From: Clostridia bacterium
GTDB lineage: Bacteria > Bacillota > Clostridia > Oscillospirales > Acutalibacteraceae
Length of the DNA: 64,000 bases
Direction of reading: 5' to 3'
Assembly: GCA_017397845.1 (NCBI GenBank)
Contig: JAFQHU010000021.1
Coordinates: 24,076-88,075 of the forward strand
In this document: in pieces, positions 44,633 through 53,574 of the stretch
Layout: each line of letters opens with the position of its first letter
How positions within the stretch are numbered: the stretch's first letter is position 1
The notes under the pieces: generated by a model
Seen by the model: only the letters and a program-made list of their open reading frames with translations
Databases searched by the model: none
What the model was told of the DNA's origin: nothing
Position numbers and translations under genes: made by a program

Positions 44633-45088
44633 ATGATTTATAAAATTCAAGCTATATTATTATCAATTGTATTATTCTTTGTAGGCTTGATTTACGGTGA
44701 CAAGCCCATCGAAATCGACTACATCGTAAAAATCGACGACACAGAAATCTCCGCAGGAGACACCTTCGAGTGGCCTGAAGGGGAAAAAAGTATCAGAGTT
44801 TACTGCTCCTGTGAAAATGTCGGCAGACCCTTTGAGGGCGAAAATATTTACACTCCCAATATCAGCTTTTACAGATATGTTAACGGAAAAAAAGAGTATC
44901 TTGATTTTTGGACGACAACAGTTGATGCTGAGCCACAGCCGATACTGATCAAAAAGGGAGATATCTTCAATGTATTTGAATACTTTGAAATCAATCCGGA
45001 TAATAAGCCGAAACCGGGAGCTTACACTATGGAAGTAAGCGTTTACGGTTGTAAGCAGATTTTTGAAAATGTTCTCATTATAAAATAA
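44633..45088 (+). CDS. Small membrane-anchored or secreted beta-sandwich-like protein
   Basis: The 151-residue protein has an N-terminal hydrophobic segment (IYKIQAILLSIVLFFVGLIYG) and a beta-rich extracellular part with an Ig/CARDB-like strand pattern (IDDTEISAGDTFEWPEGEKS; GAYTMEVSVYGCKQIF). AGGAGG precedes the ATG. No family could be named. The 130-base gap upstream is AT-rich, with a possible TTGATT -35 at 44543 but no convincing -10. It lies just upstream of the FMN riboswitch but has its own transcription unit. Confidence 0.6.
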   Translation: MIYKIQAILLSIVLFFVGLIYGDKPIEIDYIVKIDDTEISAGDTFEWPEGEKSIRVYCSCENVGRPFEGENIYTPNISFYRYVNGKKEYLDFWTTTVDAEPQPILIKKGDIFNVFEYFEINPDNKPKPGAYTMEVSVYGCKQIFENVLIIK

Positions 45089-45111
45089 TCTGTCTTCGGC
45101 TACTGTTTTTC

Positions 45112-45140
45112 TTGACAAAACAGTTTAACGGTGCTACTAT
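45112..45140 (+). promoter_or_regulatory. Promoter of the FMN riboswitch-ribU unit
   Basis: TTGACA (45112-45117) and TACTAT (45135-45140) have 17-base spacing. TATACT at 45140-45145 is an alternative -10. Confidence 0.8.
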
Positions 45141-45156
45141 ATACTCATAAAATATC

Positions 45157-45290
45157 TTCAGGGCGAGGTGCAAATCCTCACCGGCGGTAATGGGTCTCTG
45201 ACCTTAGCCCGCGAGCCGGAGAATACTCCGCGCAGATCCGGTGTGATTCCGGAGCCGACGGTTACAGTCCGGACGAAAGAAGAAAAAATA
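45157..45290 (+). ncRNA. FMN riboswitch (RFN element)
   Basis: The RFN consensus is present in order: TTCAGGGCGAGGTG, AATCCTCACCGGCGGTAAT, AGCCCGCGAGCC, CAGATCCGGTGTGATTCCGG, GCCGACGGTTACAGTC and GGACGAAAGAAG. It binds FMN and, with the terminator that follows, switches off transcription of the riboflavin transporter when FMN is plentiful. Confidence 0.97.
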
Positions 45291-45305
45291 CTTAATTGTG
45301 TTTTT

Positions 45306-45337
45306 TGCCTGTGGTATTTTCCGCAGGCATTTTTTCT
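45306..45337 (+). terminator. Riboswitch expression-platform terminator
   Basis: TGCCTGTGG and CCGCAGGCA pair around TATTTT, followed by a T run. This is the FMN-controlled off hairpin upstream of the RibU gene. Confidence 0.88.
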
Positions 45338-45375
45338 TGGAGAGTTTTAGAATATCTCTTTAAAGGGTGAGAATT

Positions 45376-45963
45376 ATGAAAGAAAACAAAAAATCAATGA
45401 AATCCGTTTATATGCTCTGCATAATCGGTATGCTTTCGGCGGTAAGCTTCGTGCTTTTCCTTTTCGAATTTCCCGTCATTCCCTCTCTCGGCCATCTTAA
45501 GCTCGATTTCAGTGATGTGCCGGCTATGATTTCGGGCGTGCTTTTCGGGCCTGTGTCTGCCATAGCGGTTGAGCTTATTAAAAATCTTATCGAGCTTATA
45601 GTCAAGGGTATGGGCACACAGATGGGCTACGGTAATTTAATGAACTTCCTTGTAGGCTGTGCCTATGTGGTGCCTTTCTGTACAGTGTACCGTAAAATGA
45701 AAAATAGTGAAGGTTTGAAAGGCTTGCTTCTTTCCTGTGTGGCAGGTACTGTCACCATTTTAGCTGTCGGCTTTTTGGCGAACTACCTTATCGCACCCCT
45801 TTTCTTTAAGCACTTTTTGGGCGCCACTCTCGACAGTGCAGGCATTTGGGCGGCTGTTTGGGGTGCTACGGCTGTCAACGGCATAAAGGGCGCGATGCTC
45901 TCCGTGCTCAGCTATCCGCTGGTCAGTGTGGTTATCGAAAGACTTAAAAAATATGTGAAATAA
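45376..45963 (+). CDS. ribU: Riboflavin ECF transporter S component RibU
   Basis: The 195-residue membrane protein has about six hydrophobic helices. The segment LFEFPVIPSLGHLKLDFSDV followed by PAMISGVLFGPVSAIAVELIKN is the RibU signature that lines the riboflavin site. It binds riboflavin and delivers it through the shared energy-coupling module (EcfT/EcfA), which is not in this window. The ATG at 45376 follows AAAGGGTGAG. The FMN riboswitch directly upstream confirms the substrate class. Confidence 0.95.
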   Translation: MKENKKSMKSVYMLCIIGMLSAVSFVLFLFEFPVIPSLGHLKLDFSDVPAMISGVLFGPVSAIAVELIKNLIELIVKGMGTQMGYGNLMNFLVGCAYVVPFCTVYRKMKNSEGLKGLLLSCVAGTVTILAVGFLANYLIAPLFFKHFLGATLDSAGIWAAVWGATAVNGIKGAMLSVLSYPLVSVVIERLKKYVK

Positions 45964-45974
45964 TTTCAAAGCTA

Positions 45975-46003
45975 TTGACAATGAATGATACTGCTGATAT
46001 AAT
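45975..46003 (+). promoter_or_regulatory. Consensus promoter of the SAM riboswitch-metK unit
   Basis: A perfect TTGACA (45975-45980) and perfect TATAAT (45998-46003) are separated by 17 bases. Confidence 0.92.
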
Positions 46004-46024
46004 ATCGCAGTAAATTGAATATTT

Positions 46025-46119
46025 CCTTATTAAGAGCAGCTGAGGGAACAGGCCCGTTGAAGCTCGGCAACCTGCGTAAAGCAAGGTGCTAAATCCTGCG
46101 GTATGACCGGAAGATAAGG
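46025..46119 (+). ncRNA. SAM-I riboswitch (S box)
   Basis: The aptamer shows CTTATTAAGAGCAGCTGAGG, GAACAGGCCCGTTGAAGC, CGGCAACC and a closing AGATAAGG that pairs with the 5' CCTTAT. This is the canonical S-box consensus. SAM binding should stabilise it and allow the terminator below to form, shutting metK off when SAM is high. Confidence 0.95.
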
Positions 46120-46127
46120 TTAAATCT

Positions 46128-46162
46128 GCGGTCGGTTCAGTCTGAAATCGACCGCTTTTTGA
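46128..46162 (+). terminator. SAM-I riboswitch terminator
   Basis: GCGGTCG pairs with CGACCGC, with an inner TTCAG/CTGAA-like stem, followed by a T run upstream of metK. Confidence 0.88.
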
Positions 46163-46214
46163 TTGCAAAAGGAACTATTGATTTATAGAATTTTAAAGAA
46201 AGAAGGAATTTATA

Positions 46215-47399
<1,185 letters not shown>

Positions 47400-47413
47400 A
47401 CATGAGATTTTAC

Positions 47414-47452
47414 ATAACAGGGTTGCAGAGATGTGACCCTGTTATTTTTTTA
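47414..47452 (+). terminator. Terminator after metK
   Basis: ATAACAGGGT (47414-47423) and ACCCTGTTAT (47436-47445) form a perfect ten-base-pair stem with a long T run. Confidence 0.92.
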
Positions 47453-47488
47453 AAAATAAAAAATGTAAAAATTTTTTTAAAAAAACTG

Positions 47489-47517
47489 TTGACAAAAGAT
47501 TTTTGTTGTGATATCAT
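47489..47517 (+). promoter_or_regulatory. Strong promoter upstream of the candidate RNA
   Basis: TTGACA (47489-47494) and TATCAT (47512-47517) have exactly 17-base spacing, embedded in A/T-rich DNA. Its predicted start is near 47524. Confidence 0.8.
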
Positions 47518-47523
47518 TATGCT

Positions 47524-47695
47524 GGGTCAGGTTCCCCATATATGAAACCTATGTTTTTGGAGAAGCCGATCTGATAAAAGGAGACAAATATTTTAATATA
47601 TGTAAATTTTGAAAAACATTAAATCAGAAGTTTTGACAACAGAATAAAAACAGCAAAAACCTTTCCGGCCAAATTATTTCGGAAAGGTTTTCTTT
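47524..47695 (+). ncRNA. Candidate structured RNA or leader upstream of the accessory operon
   Basis: About 170 noncoding bases lie between a consensus promoter and a strong terminator. GGTTCCCC (47530-47537) can pair with GGAGAAGCC (47559-47567) with one bulge and one mismatch. ATGTTTTTG (47551-47559) can pair with a downstream TGAAAAACAT, and CTGAT (47571-47575) with ATCAG; these two pairings cross, suggesting a pseudoknot or alternative folds. No open reading frame with a ribosome binding site is visible. It matches no riboswitch, T-box, 6S, SRP or tmRNA consensus that I can recall. It is either a stand-alone small RNA or an attenuator leader for the next genes. Confidence 0.5.
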
Positions 47696-47697
47696 CC
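47656..47697 (+). terminator. Terminator of the candidate RNA
   Basis: AAAACCTTTCCG (47656-47667) and CGGAAAGGTTTT (47680-47691) form a perfect 12-base-pair stem followed by CTTT. It ends about 25 bases before the next start codon, so it could attenuate the operon. Confidence 0.88.
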
Positions 47698-47721
47698 CCC
47701 TGAAAACGAAAGGAGAGGCTT

Positions 47722-48219
47722 ATGAGAGAATACAGATATACTGCCGAAACGGAAAAGTTTTTTGAATATGCGCGTATGCTCGACGGAGCACAGGGAGAGC
47801 TTACCTCTGCGGGCTTTATGGTTGCTTCGGTGGATTTTCTTACCCGTGATTTCGGCGAAAGGGACGAAGAGCTTTATATTTGTGTCAGTGCATTTCTTCC
47901 GGGAGAATGTGTCGATATAAGAGAGTTCAGGAGGCTTCTTACCGAGAGCATGACTTCGCCAAAAAGCGAAAGGGATCAAAAATACGACCGTGCATATATC
48001 GAGGCGGTAATTGCCGATGCGGATTTTATGGCTGAAAAGCAGGGCAGAGAATGTATAACACCGAAGGATGTTTTTTTATGCATAATTACCCGAAGAGATA
48101 AAGTCACACAGGAATGCTTTTTACGGTCTAAAACATGGCATACTGAGCTTTCCTTTACGGAAAGAATGCGTGTGTTTAATGAGGGACGCGAGAATAATCC
48201 GGAGGGAATGGAGGTTTGA
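47722..48219 (+). CDS. Clp N-domain-like small protein
   Basis: This 165-residue helical protein appears to be two copies of a Clp N-domain-like helical repeat, which in ClpA/ClpB/ClpC binds substrates or adaptors. YTAETEKFFEYARMLDGAQG and YIEAVIADADFMAEKQGREC followed by ITPKDVFLCIITRRD fit the pattern of a helix pair ending in a D/E-h-hh-h-h turn. No ATPase domain follows, so it would be an adaptor or sensor. AAAGGAG precedes the ATG, and the candidate RNA terminator lies just upstream. A 108-base gap separates it from the helicase gene. The family assignment is moderate; an unrelated helical fold is possible. Confidence 0.55.
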   Translation: MREYRYTAETEKFFEYARMLDGAQGELTSAGFMVASVDFLTRDFGERDEELYICVSAFLPGECVDIREFRRLLTESMTSPKSERDQKYDRAYIEAVIADADFMAEKQGRECITPKDVFLCIITRRDKVTQECFLRSKTWHTELSFTERMRVFNEGRENNPEGMEV

Positions 48220-48327
48220 TGTTTTTCCGGATATAATGTTTTTATTTTTTTCGTTTCGATGCGAAAAAAGTAGCTTACAGTCGTTATATATCAAGGGCTT
48301 TATGTAAAAAGGAAAGAAGGGGTAACA
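48220..48327 (+). promoter_or_regulatory. Spacer with possible promoter before the helicase gene
   Basis: It contains a TATAAT (about 48232-48237) and an AT-rich inverted repeat (TTTTTTCG...CGAAAAAA). No good -35 is visible, so it may be an internal promoter or a processing site. Confidence 0.35.
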
Positions 48328-51300
48328 GTGGAATTGACAGAATTATATGATCTCACAGAAATTATGATGGAAGATACCGAAGAGGATTTTTTGCCCGGAA
48401 GCTGCTGCAGTGTCAGCGATGCTTTGGTAAGATGTCTCAACGAAAAAATGGCTGTTGATATCGGATATATTTCGAAAATTTCCGGTGAAACAGCACAGAA
48501 TGTGATTTCTGCCCTTAAAGGAGTGGTCTTTCAGGAGCCGGAGGAGTTTGAAAACCGCAGTGAATACGATGCATATGAGGGCTGGGTGCTCGCCGAAAGC
48601 TATCTTTGCGGAAATATTCAGAATAAAATAAAAACCGCAGTAGAGGTGAACCGCAGATTCGGCGGTAAGTTTGAAAGCAATATCGAAGCATTGGAAAGAA
48701 TTCTTCCCGAATGTGTCGATTTGGAGGATATTCATCTTTCGTTGGGTGCCACATGGATACCGCCTTTTGAAATTACACTCTTTATAAAGGATTTTCTTAA
48801 TCTGAAGGAAGAACCGGAGGTGCATTTTTATAAGGATTTGGGCTTGTGGAAGGTTGAGGAGCCGAAGGAAGCCAAAAAGTCCGTTCTTAATACCATTACC
48901 TTTGGTGTAATTGAAGACGGAGGCTATGCAGAAACACGTAAACAGTATCTTACTGCCATAGATATCATCGAACAGACGCTGAACGCCAAAACGGTAAAGG
49001 TCGTAGATTATGAGATGAAAAGAGGCAGTGTATGGGGCACTTATGAATATGAGCCCGTTTTAAACAGGGAAAAGAGTTTGGAGGCACGTGAAAAACAGCA
49101 GGCGATAATCGATGCTTTCAAAGATTGGGTTTACAGCAGTAAGGTGCGTGCAGAAAGATTTGAGGGCTATTATAACGACAACTATGTGGGCTATTGCTTT
49201 TCTGCATATGACGGTTCCTTTCTTGAGCTTCCCGGTCTTAATAAGGATATAACTCTTTATAAACATCAGAGAGATGTTATCGCCCGTATTCTTCTCTCGC
49301 GTGAAAATATACTTCTTGCCCATGATGTGGGTACCGGTAAAACTTATGAGATGGTGGTGGCTGTAAGTGAGCTTTACCGTTTGGGAATAAGCAGGAAGAA
49401 TATGGTTGTTGTGCCGAATAATATTCTCGAAAGCGTGGTTTCGGCACACCGTCTGCTTTACGGAAACGACAAAATTTTTGCTGTCTATCCGAAGGAGTTT
49501 ACACCCGACAGGCGTAACGAAATTTTGGAAGAAATCAGAGACGGGGACTATACGGCGGTCTATATGGCTTATTCGAGCTTTGATATGATTACCATGAGCA
49601 AGGATTATTATATAAAGAAAATGACCGAAGAGGTGCGTATGCTCAGAGCTGCAGCCTCCAATGCGACCTCAAAGCAGGAAAAGAGAGAATACCATATGCG
49701 CGCGGATAAATGCTCCAAAAAGCTTTCGGAATATTTGCTCGAAGAAGAGGAAAGCTTGTGGCTTAACTTTGATGCTTTGGGAATTGAAACTCTCATAGTG
49801 GATGAGGCGCATAATTATAAAAATATCCCCATCAAAACCAAAACCAACGGTATTGTGGGTATGGGAGGGAAAAACGGAAGTAAAAAGTGCAGAGAAATGC
49901 TCGAAAAGGCTCATTACTGCAACCGCATAATTTTCGCCACAGGTACACCGCTTACCAATTCTCTCGCCGATCTTTACACCTTCCAAACCTATCTTCAGCC
50001 CCAGGTGCTGAAATATCATAATATTGATACCTTTGACACATGGATAAGCACCTTCGGACAAAGAGAGACCAGCATCGAGTGCGATGTTGATGCAAATGCA
50101 AACTCTTTGAGAACAATGACAAGGTTTTCATCCTTTAACAATCTCAGTGAGCTTATGTCCATTTTTTCGCAGTGCTGTGATTTTTATCATCAGCCCGAAA
50201 ATGAAGAGGGTATGCCGGATTTTGACGGCCCGACTGATATAATTGTCCCGAAAAATCCTTTTCAGGCCGAGTATATCCGCAATCTTTCCGAAAGAACGGA
50301 AAAAATACGAGCCAAAGGTGTCAAGCGAAATGAAGATAATTTGTTAAAGGTAACCGTTGACGGCAGAAAAGCCGCTTTGGACATAAGAATGATAAAGGAT
50401 ATGGGTGACAGCAATATAACGGAAAAAACCAAAATACGTGCCTGTGCAGAAAAGGTTTACGAAATATACACTCAGCCGGGTACCGTTCAGATTGTTTTCA
50501 GCGATATCGGTATTCCGAAGGATGAGTTTAATGTTTACGATGAGGTTCGCAGAGAATGTATGAGGTTCGGTATTCCCGCGGCTGAGATTGCCTTTGTTCA
50601 TGACGCCACCACGGAAAGGGCGAGAGCAAAGCTTTTTTCAGATATGAATAAGGGAAGGATAAGAATTGCAATCGGCTCCACCCAAAAGCTCGGTGTGGGT
50701 GTAAATGTACAGGAGCATCTGGCGGCTGTGCATCATCTGAGTGTGCCGTGGAGACCTGCTGATATGGTGCAGCGTGAGGGCAGAATACTCCGTAAGGGTA
50801 ACACCTGTGAAAAGGTGCGTATTTTCCGTTACATAACCGAAGGCACCTTTGATGCATACTCTTGGCAGCTTTTGGAGTCGAAGCAGCGCTTTATCGCTTC
50901 CTTCCTCAGCGGAACGGGTGCGGAGCGTCAGATTTCAGATATTTCCGATACCGTTCTTTCCTATGCAGAGGTCAAAGCCTTAGCTATAGGTAATCCGCTT
51001 ATTAAAAAGAGAGTGGAGGTTTCAAACCGTCTTGAAAGGGTAAAGGTAGCCTCCAGAGCGAGACAAAAGCAGCTGCAGGAGCTCAGAAGCGTGATTGATA
51101 TTTCTTCGAGAAAGGTCGGGGAGTACAAAGCTTTGGCACAGCTTGCCCGTGACGATTATCGCTTTTACGGTGAAAACAAAGCTTCCGTACCTAATGAGGA
51201 GCGTATAGCCTTCGGTGAAGAGCTTCTCGAAGCGGTCGGCTCAAATGTGGGGGTAAGCACCGAAAGAGAATTCGACACATATATGGGCTTTGACATCGTC

Positions 51301-51621
51301 CTGCCCGCCAATATGAGTGATGAATACCGCCATATTCTCGTAAAAAGAGAGGGCGGAGGAGTTTACCTTTGTGAAATCGACAAAGAGAAAACTGCTCTCG
51401 GATGCAGTAAAAGTATCGATTATCTGCTTGAACATCTTGACGGCAGGGCTGAAAATTTCGAAGCTTTGGCTTTTTCATGTGAGAAAAGAATAAGTGAGGC
51501 ACAGGATGATATGAAGGACGAAAATCCTTATCTTGCCGTTATAGAACAACTGAAATTCCAGCTTTCGGTAATCGATGCCGAGTTGGAGGAGAATGCAGAG
51601 AGTAAAAAAGAAAACGAGTAA
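48328..51621 (+). CDS. SNF2/superfamily-2 helicase-type protein, element-derived family
   Basis: This 1097-residue ATPase is probably a DNA translocase. Residues 1-315 (SAYDGSFLELPGLNK, LGATWIPPFEITLF, NRRFGGKFESNIEAL) resemble the region that precedes the helicase in the giant methylase-helicase proteins of conjugative elements, but the N6-methylase is absent. The helicase core follows: HQRDVIARILL, Walker A DVGTGKT (333-339), DEAH at 492-495, FATGTPLTNS, STQKLGVGVNVQEHL and motif VI QREGRILRKG (from 815). Residues from about 877 to the end form a separate coiled/beta module that is duplicated in the next gene. It starts with GTG after GAAAGAAGGGG. It is followed 13 bases later by that paralogue. 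Confidence 0.85.
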   Translation: MELTELYDLTEIMMEDTEEDFLPGSCCSVSDALVRCLNEKMAVDIGYISKISGETAQNVISALKGVVFQEPEEFENRSEYDAYEGWVLAESYLCGNIQNKIKTAVEVNRRFGGKFESNIEALERILPECVDLEDIHLSLGATWIPPFEITLFIKDFLNLKEEPEVHFYKDLGLWKVEEPKEAKKSVLNTITFGVIEDGGYAETRKQYLTAIDIIEQTLNAKTVKVVDYEMKRGSVWGTYEYEPVLNREKSLEAREKQQAIIDAFKDWVYSSKVRAERFEGYYNDNYVGYCFSAYDGSFLELPGLNKDITLYKHQRDVIARILLSRENILLAHDVGTGKTYEMVVAVSELYRLGISRKNMVVVPNNILESVVSAHRLLYGNDKIFAVYPKEFTPDRRNEILEEIRDGDYTAVYMAYSSFDMITMSKDYYIKKMTEEVRMLRAAASNATSKQEKREYHMRADKCSKKLSEYLLEEEESLWLNFDALGIETLIVDEAHNYKNIPIKTKTNGIVGMGGKNGSKKCREMLEKAHYCNRIIFATGTPLTNSLADLYTFQTYLQPQVLKYHNIDTFDTWISTFGQRETSIECDVDANANSLRTMTRFSSFNNLSELMSIFSQCCDFYHQPENEEGMPDFDGPTDIIVPKNPFQAEYIRNLSERTEKIRAKGVKRNEDNLLKVTVDGRKAALDIRMIKDMGDSNITEKTKIRACAEKVYEIYTQPGTVQIVFSDIGIPKDEFNVYDEVRRECMRFGIPAAEIAFVHDATTERARAKLFSDMNKGRIRIAIGSTQKLGVGVNVQEHLAAVHHLSVPWRPADMVQREGRILRKGNTCEKVRIFRYITEGTFDAYSWQLLESKQRFIASFLSGTGAERQISDISDTVLSYAEVKALAIGNPLIKKRVEVSNRLERVKVASRARQKQLQELRSVIDISSRKVGEYKALAQLARDDYRFYGENKASVPNEERIAFGEELLEAVGSNVGVSTEREFDTYMGFDIVLPANMSDEYRHILVKREGGGVYLCEIDKEKTALGCSKSIDYLLEHLDGRAENFEALAFSCEKRISEAQDDMKDENPYLAVIEQLKFQLSVIDAELEENAESKKENE

Positions 51622-51634
51622 AGGAGAGATAATT

Positions 51635-52432
51635 ATGAGCAACGAATACAAAAAGCCGGACCGTAATTTTGCTTTTGATGATATGGCAGAGAGCTTACGC
51701 GAAAATAAAGAGCATTACATCGAATCCTTTCTCAGCATAAAGGATGCCGACGGTGAGCTCATTGATAAAGAGGATGAAGCGCTTAGCTATGAAGGAGTGT
51801 TTGCCGCTGACGCAGATCCGTTAAGCTATGAAAAGCAAAGACTTGCCGTGCGTCTTGCTGTCGAAAAGACACTGTGCAGAGTGAGAAACAAACAGCTCCA
51901 GGACCTTTGTATAATGAGAGACAGAAACTCAGCATACGCAAAGGATAACAGAAGACTTGAGCAATATGCCCGTGAGGATTTTCGCTTTTATAATAAAAAT
52001 AAGTTCACCTTATCTGCTCAGGAGCGCACAGCCTTCGGAGAAAAGCTGTTCAGGGCTGTAAGTGAAAATCAGGGAACAGGTACTGAGACATTCGTCGGTA
52101 CATATAAGGGCTTTGACATTTCTCTGCCTGCAGTCAGAGAGGGGGAACAGCTCCGCATCGGTATAAGCCGTACCGGCGGCGGAAGCTACAGCTGCGAGAC
52201 AGAAAAGGACGTTACCGCTCTTAGCTGTATGGACTGTATCGACTGCCTTCTCGACAGCCTCGGACGCAAGGCGGAAAATTTTGAATTCCTTGCCCGCACC
52301 TTTGAAAGAAGGACGAAGAAGGCGGAAAAAGCTTTAGAGGAGGGGAATCCTCATGTCGGCAGAATAGCAGAGCTCAGAAACAGGATTTCCGAAATAGAAG
52401 CACAGATAAAAGCAGACATTGAAAATAAATAA
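51635..52432 (+). CDS. Stand-alone paralogue of the helicase C-terminal module
   Basis: This 265-residue protein has no ATPase. From residue 50 to the end it aligns with residues 877-1097 of the preceding helicase. Matched landmarks are LSYEGVF/LSYAEV, RNKQLQDLC/RQKQLQEL, AREDFRFYNKNK/ARDDYRFYGENK, ERTAFGEKLFRAV/ERIAFGEELLEAV, YKGFDISLPA/YMGFDIVLPA, GGGSYSCE/GGGVYLCE and DCLLDSLGRKAENFE/DYLLEHLDGRAENFE. The start at 51635 has AAGGAG upstream. A domain present both fused and free suggests a hetero-oligomer or competition at the helicase's partner site (inference). It is followed 25 bases on by the MoxR gene. Confidence 0.8.
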   Translation: MSNEYKKPDRNFAFDDMAESLRENKEHYIESFLSIKDADGELIDKEDEALSYEGVFAADADPLSYEKQRLAVRLAVEKTLCRVRNKQLQDLCIMRDRNSAYAKDNRRLEQYAREDFRFYNKNKFTLSAQERTAFGEKLFRAVSENQGTGTETFVGTYKGFDISLPAVREGEQLRIGISRTGGGSYSCETEKDVTALSCMDCIDCLLDSLGRKAENFEFLARTFERRTKKAEKALEEGNPHVGRIAELRNRISEIEAQIKADIENK

Positions 52433-52457
52433 TAAAGTGTAAGAAGGAGAAAGAACT

Positions 52458-53561
52458 ATGAGTGAAACAAACATGATGAATATCCCCGCACTTGCCGTTT
52501 CCGATGCCAAAAGACAGCTTCTTAAGCTGTATATTACGGCTATCGAAAAGGGTATACCCTTTAAAAAGCTGCCCACTCCCTTTTATTGGGGCAGTCCGGG
52601 TGTCGGTAAGTCCGAATCGGTTTATCAGTTGGCAGATGCACTTTCGGCCAAGACCGGTAAAAAGGTAAACGTAACAGATGTAAGACTCCTCCTTTTTTCT
52701 CCCGTGGATTTGCGCGGCGTACCTGTGGCTGATGCAAACAGAGAGTTTACAAATTGGCTAAAGCCGAAAATATTTGATATGGAGGCAGGCGAGGATTACA
52801 TAAACATCCTTTTTCTTGACGAGCTGTCGGCGGCGCCTCAATCCGTTCAGGCGGCGGCATATCAGATTTGTCTTGACCGTAAAATAGGGGAGCACAGGCT
52901 TCCCGATAACTGTATAGTTATCGCGGCGGGCAACAGAACCACTGACCGGAGCGTCAGCTACAGAATGCCGAATGCTTTGGCAAACCGTCTCATTCATTTT
53001 AATATAATAAGTGATTTTACCTCATGGAAAAGCTGGGCGATGGAAAACGGTGTTTCACCAAAGGTTATCGCATACCTTTCTTTTGATAATACACGTCTGT
53101 GTGTGGAGCCTGACGGCTCAGATCTGGCATATCCCACCCCACGCTCCTGGGCCTTTGTAAGTACACTGCTCAGCACAGTGGACGATGACCCCGAAAAGAT
53201 ACATTCACTCATTTCCGGCTGTGTAGGTAACGACACCGCCATAGAGTTTGAAAGCTTTTGCAAGGGTGTGCTCAAAATGCCCTGTATCGATGATATTTTT
53301 GCGGGCAAATGCAAAGAATACCCAAAGGCACACGATGTCCTTTATGCACTGATTACCGCTTTGGCGGGTACGGTATATAACCGACACAGCACGCTTACGC
53401 TTCAGGAGCTTGAAAATGTGTGCAGATATGTCTCCTGTCTGCCGCAAGATTTCGTTATGGTATTTATGAAAGATATCGGTGAGATAGACGGAATGAATAA
53501 GCGGCTTATGAAATGCCGCTCTTTCCAGCAGTGGATAAGTAAAAATAAAGAGTATATATAA
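52458..53561 (+). CDS. MoxR-type AAA+ ATPase
   Basis: The 367-residue protein is a MoxR/RavA-like AAA+ ATPase. It has Walker A GSPGVGKS (45-52), Walker B ILFLDE (D121, E122), a pre-sensor loop AAPQSVQAAAYQICLDR, sensor 1 VIAAGNRTTDRS, an arginine-finger-type ALANRLIHF and a helical lid. MoxR ATPases usually act as chaperones with a VWA partner, inserting metals or remodelling complexes. AGAAGGAGA precedes the ATG. The VWA/peptidase gene begins 13 bases after it, the classic MoxR-VWA pairing. Confidence 0.9.
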   Translation: MSETNMMNIPALAVSDAKRQLLKLYITAIEKGIPFKKLPTPFYWGSPGVGKSESVYQLADALSAKTGKKVNVTDVRLLLFSPVDLRGVPVADANREFTNWLKPKIFDMEAGEDYINILFLDELSAAPQSVQAAAYQICLDRKIGEHRLPDNCIVIAAGNRTTDRSVSYRMPNALANRLIHFNIISDFTSWKSWAMENGVSPKVIAYLSFDNTRLCVEPDGSDLAYPTPRSWAFVSTLLSTVDDDPEKIHSLISGCVGNDTAIEFESFCKGVLKMPCIDDIFAGKCKEYPKAHDVLYALITALAGTVYNRHSTLTLQELENVCRYVSCLPQDFVMVFMKDIGEIDGMNKRLMKCRSFQQWISKNKEYI

Positions 53562-53574
53562 AAGGAGAGCTTGT

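Noticed and set aside
47524..47697. Candidate RNA read as a T-box, 6S or SRP RNA
   Set aside because: It lacks the T-box AGGGTGGNACCGCG sequence and the SRP and 6S conserved loops. I left it unassigned.
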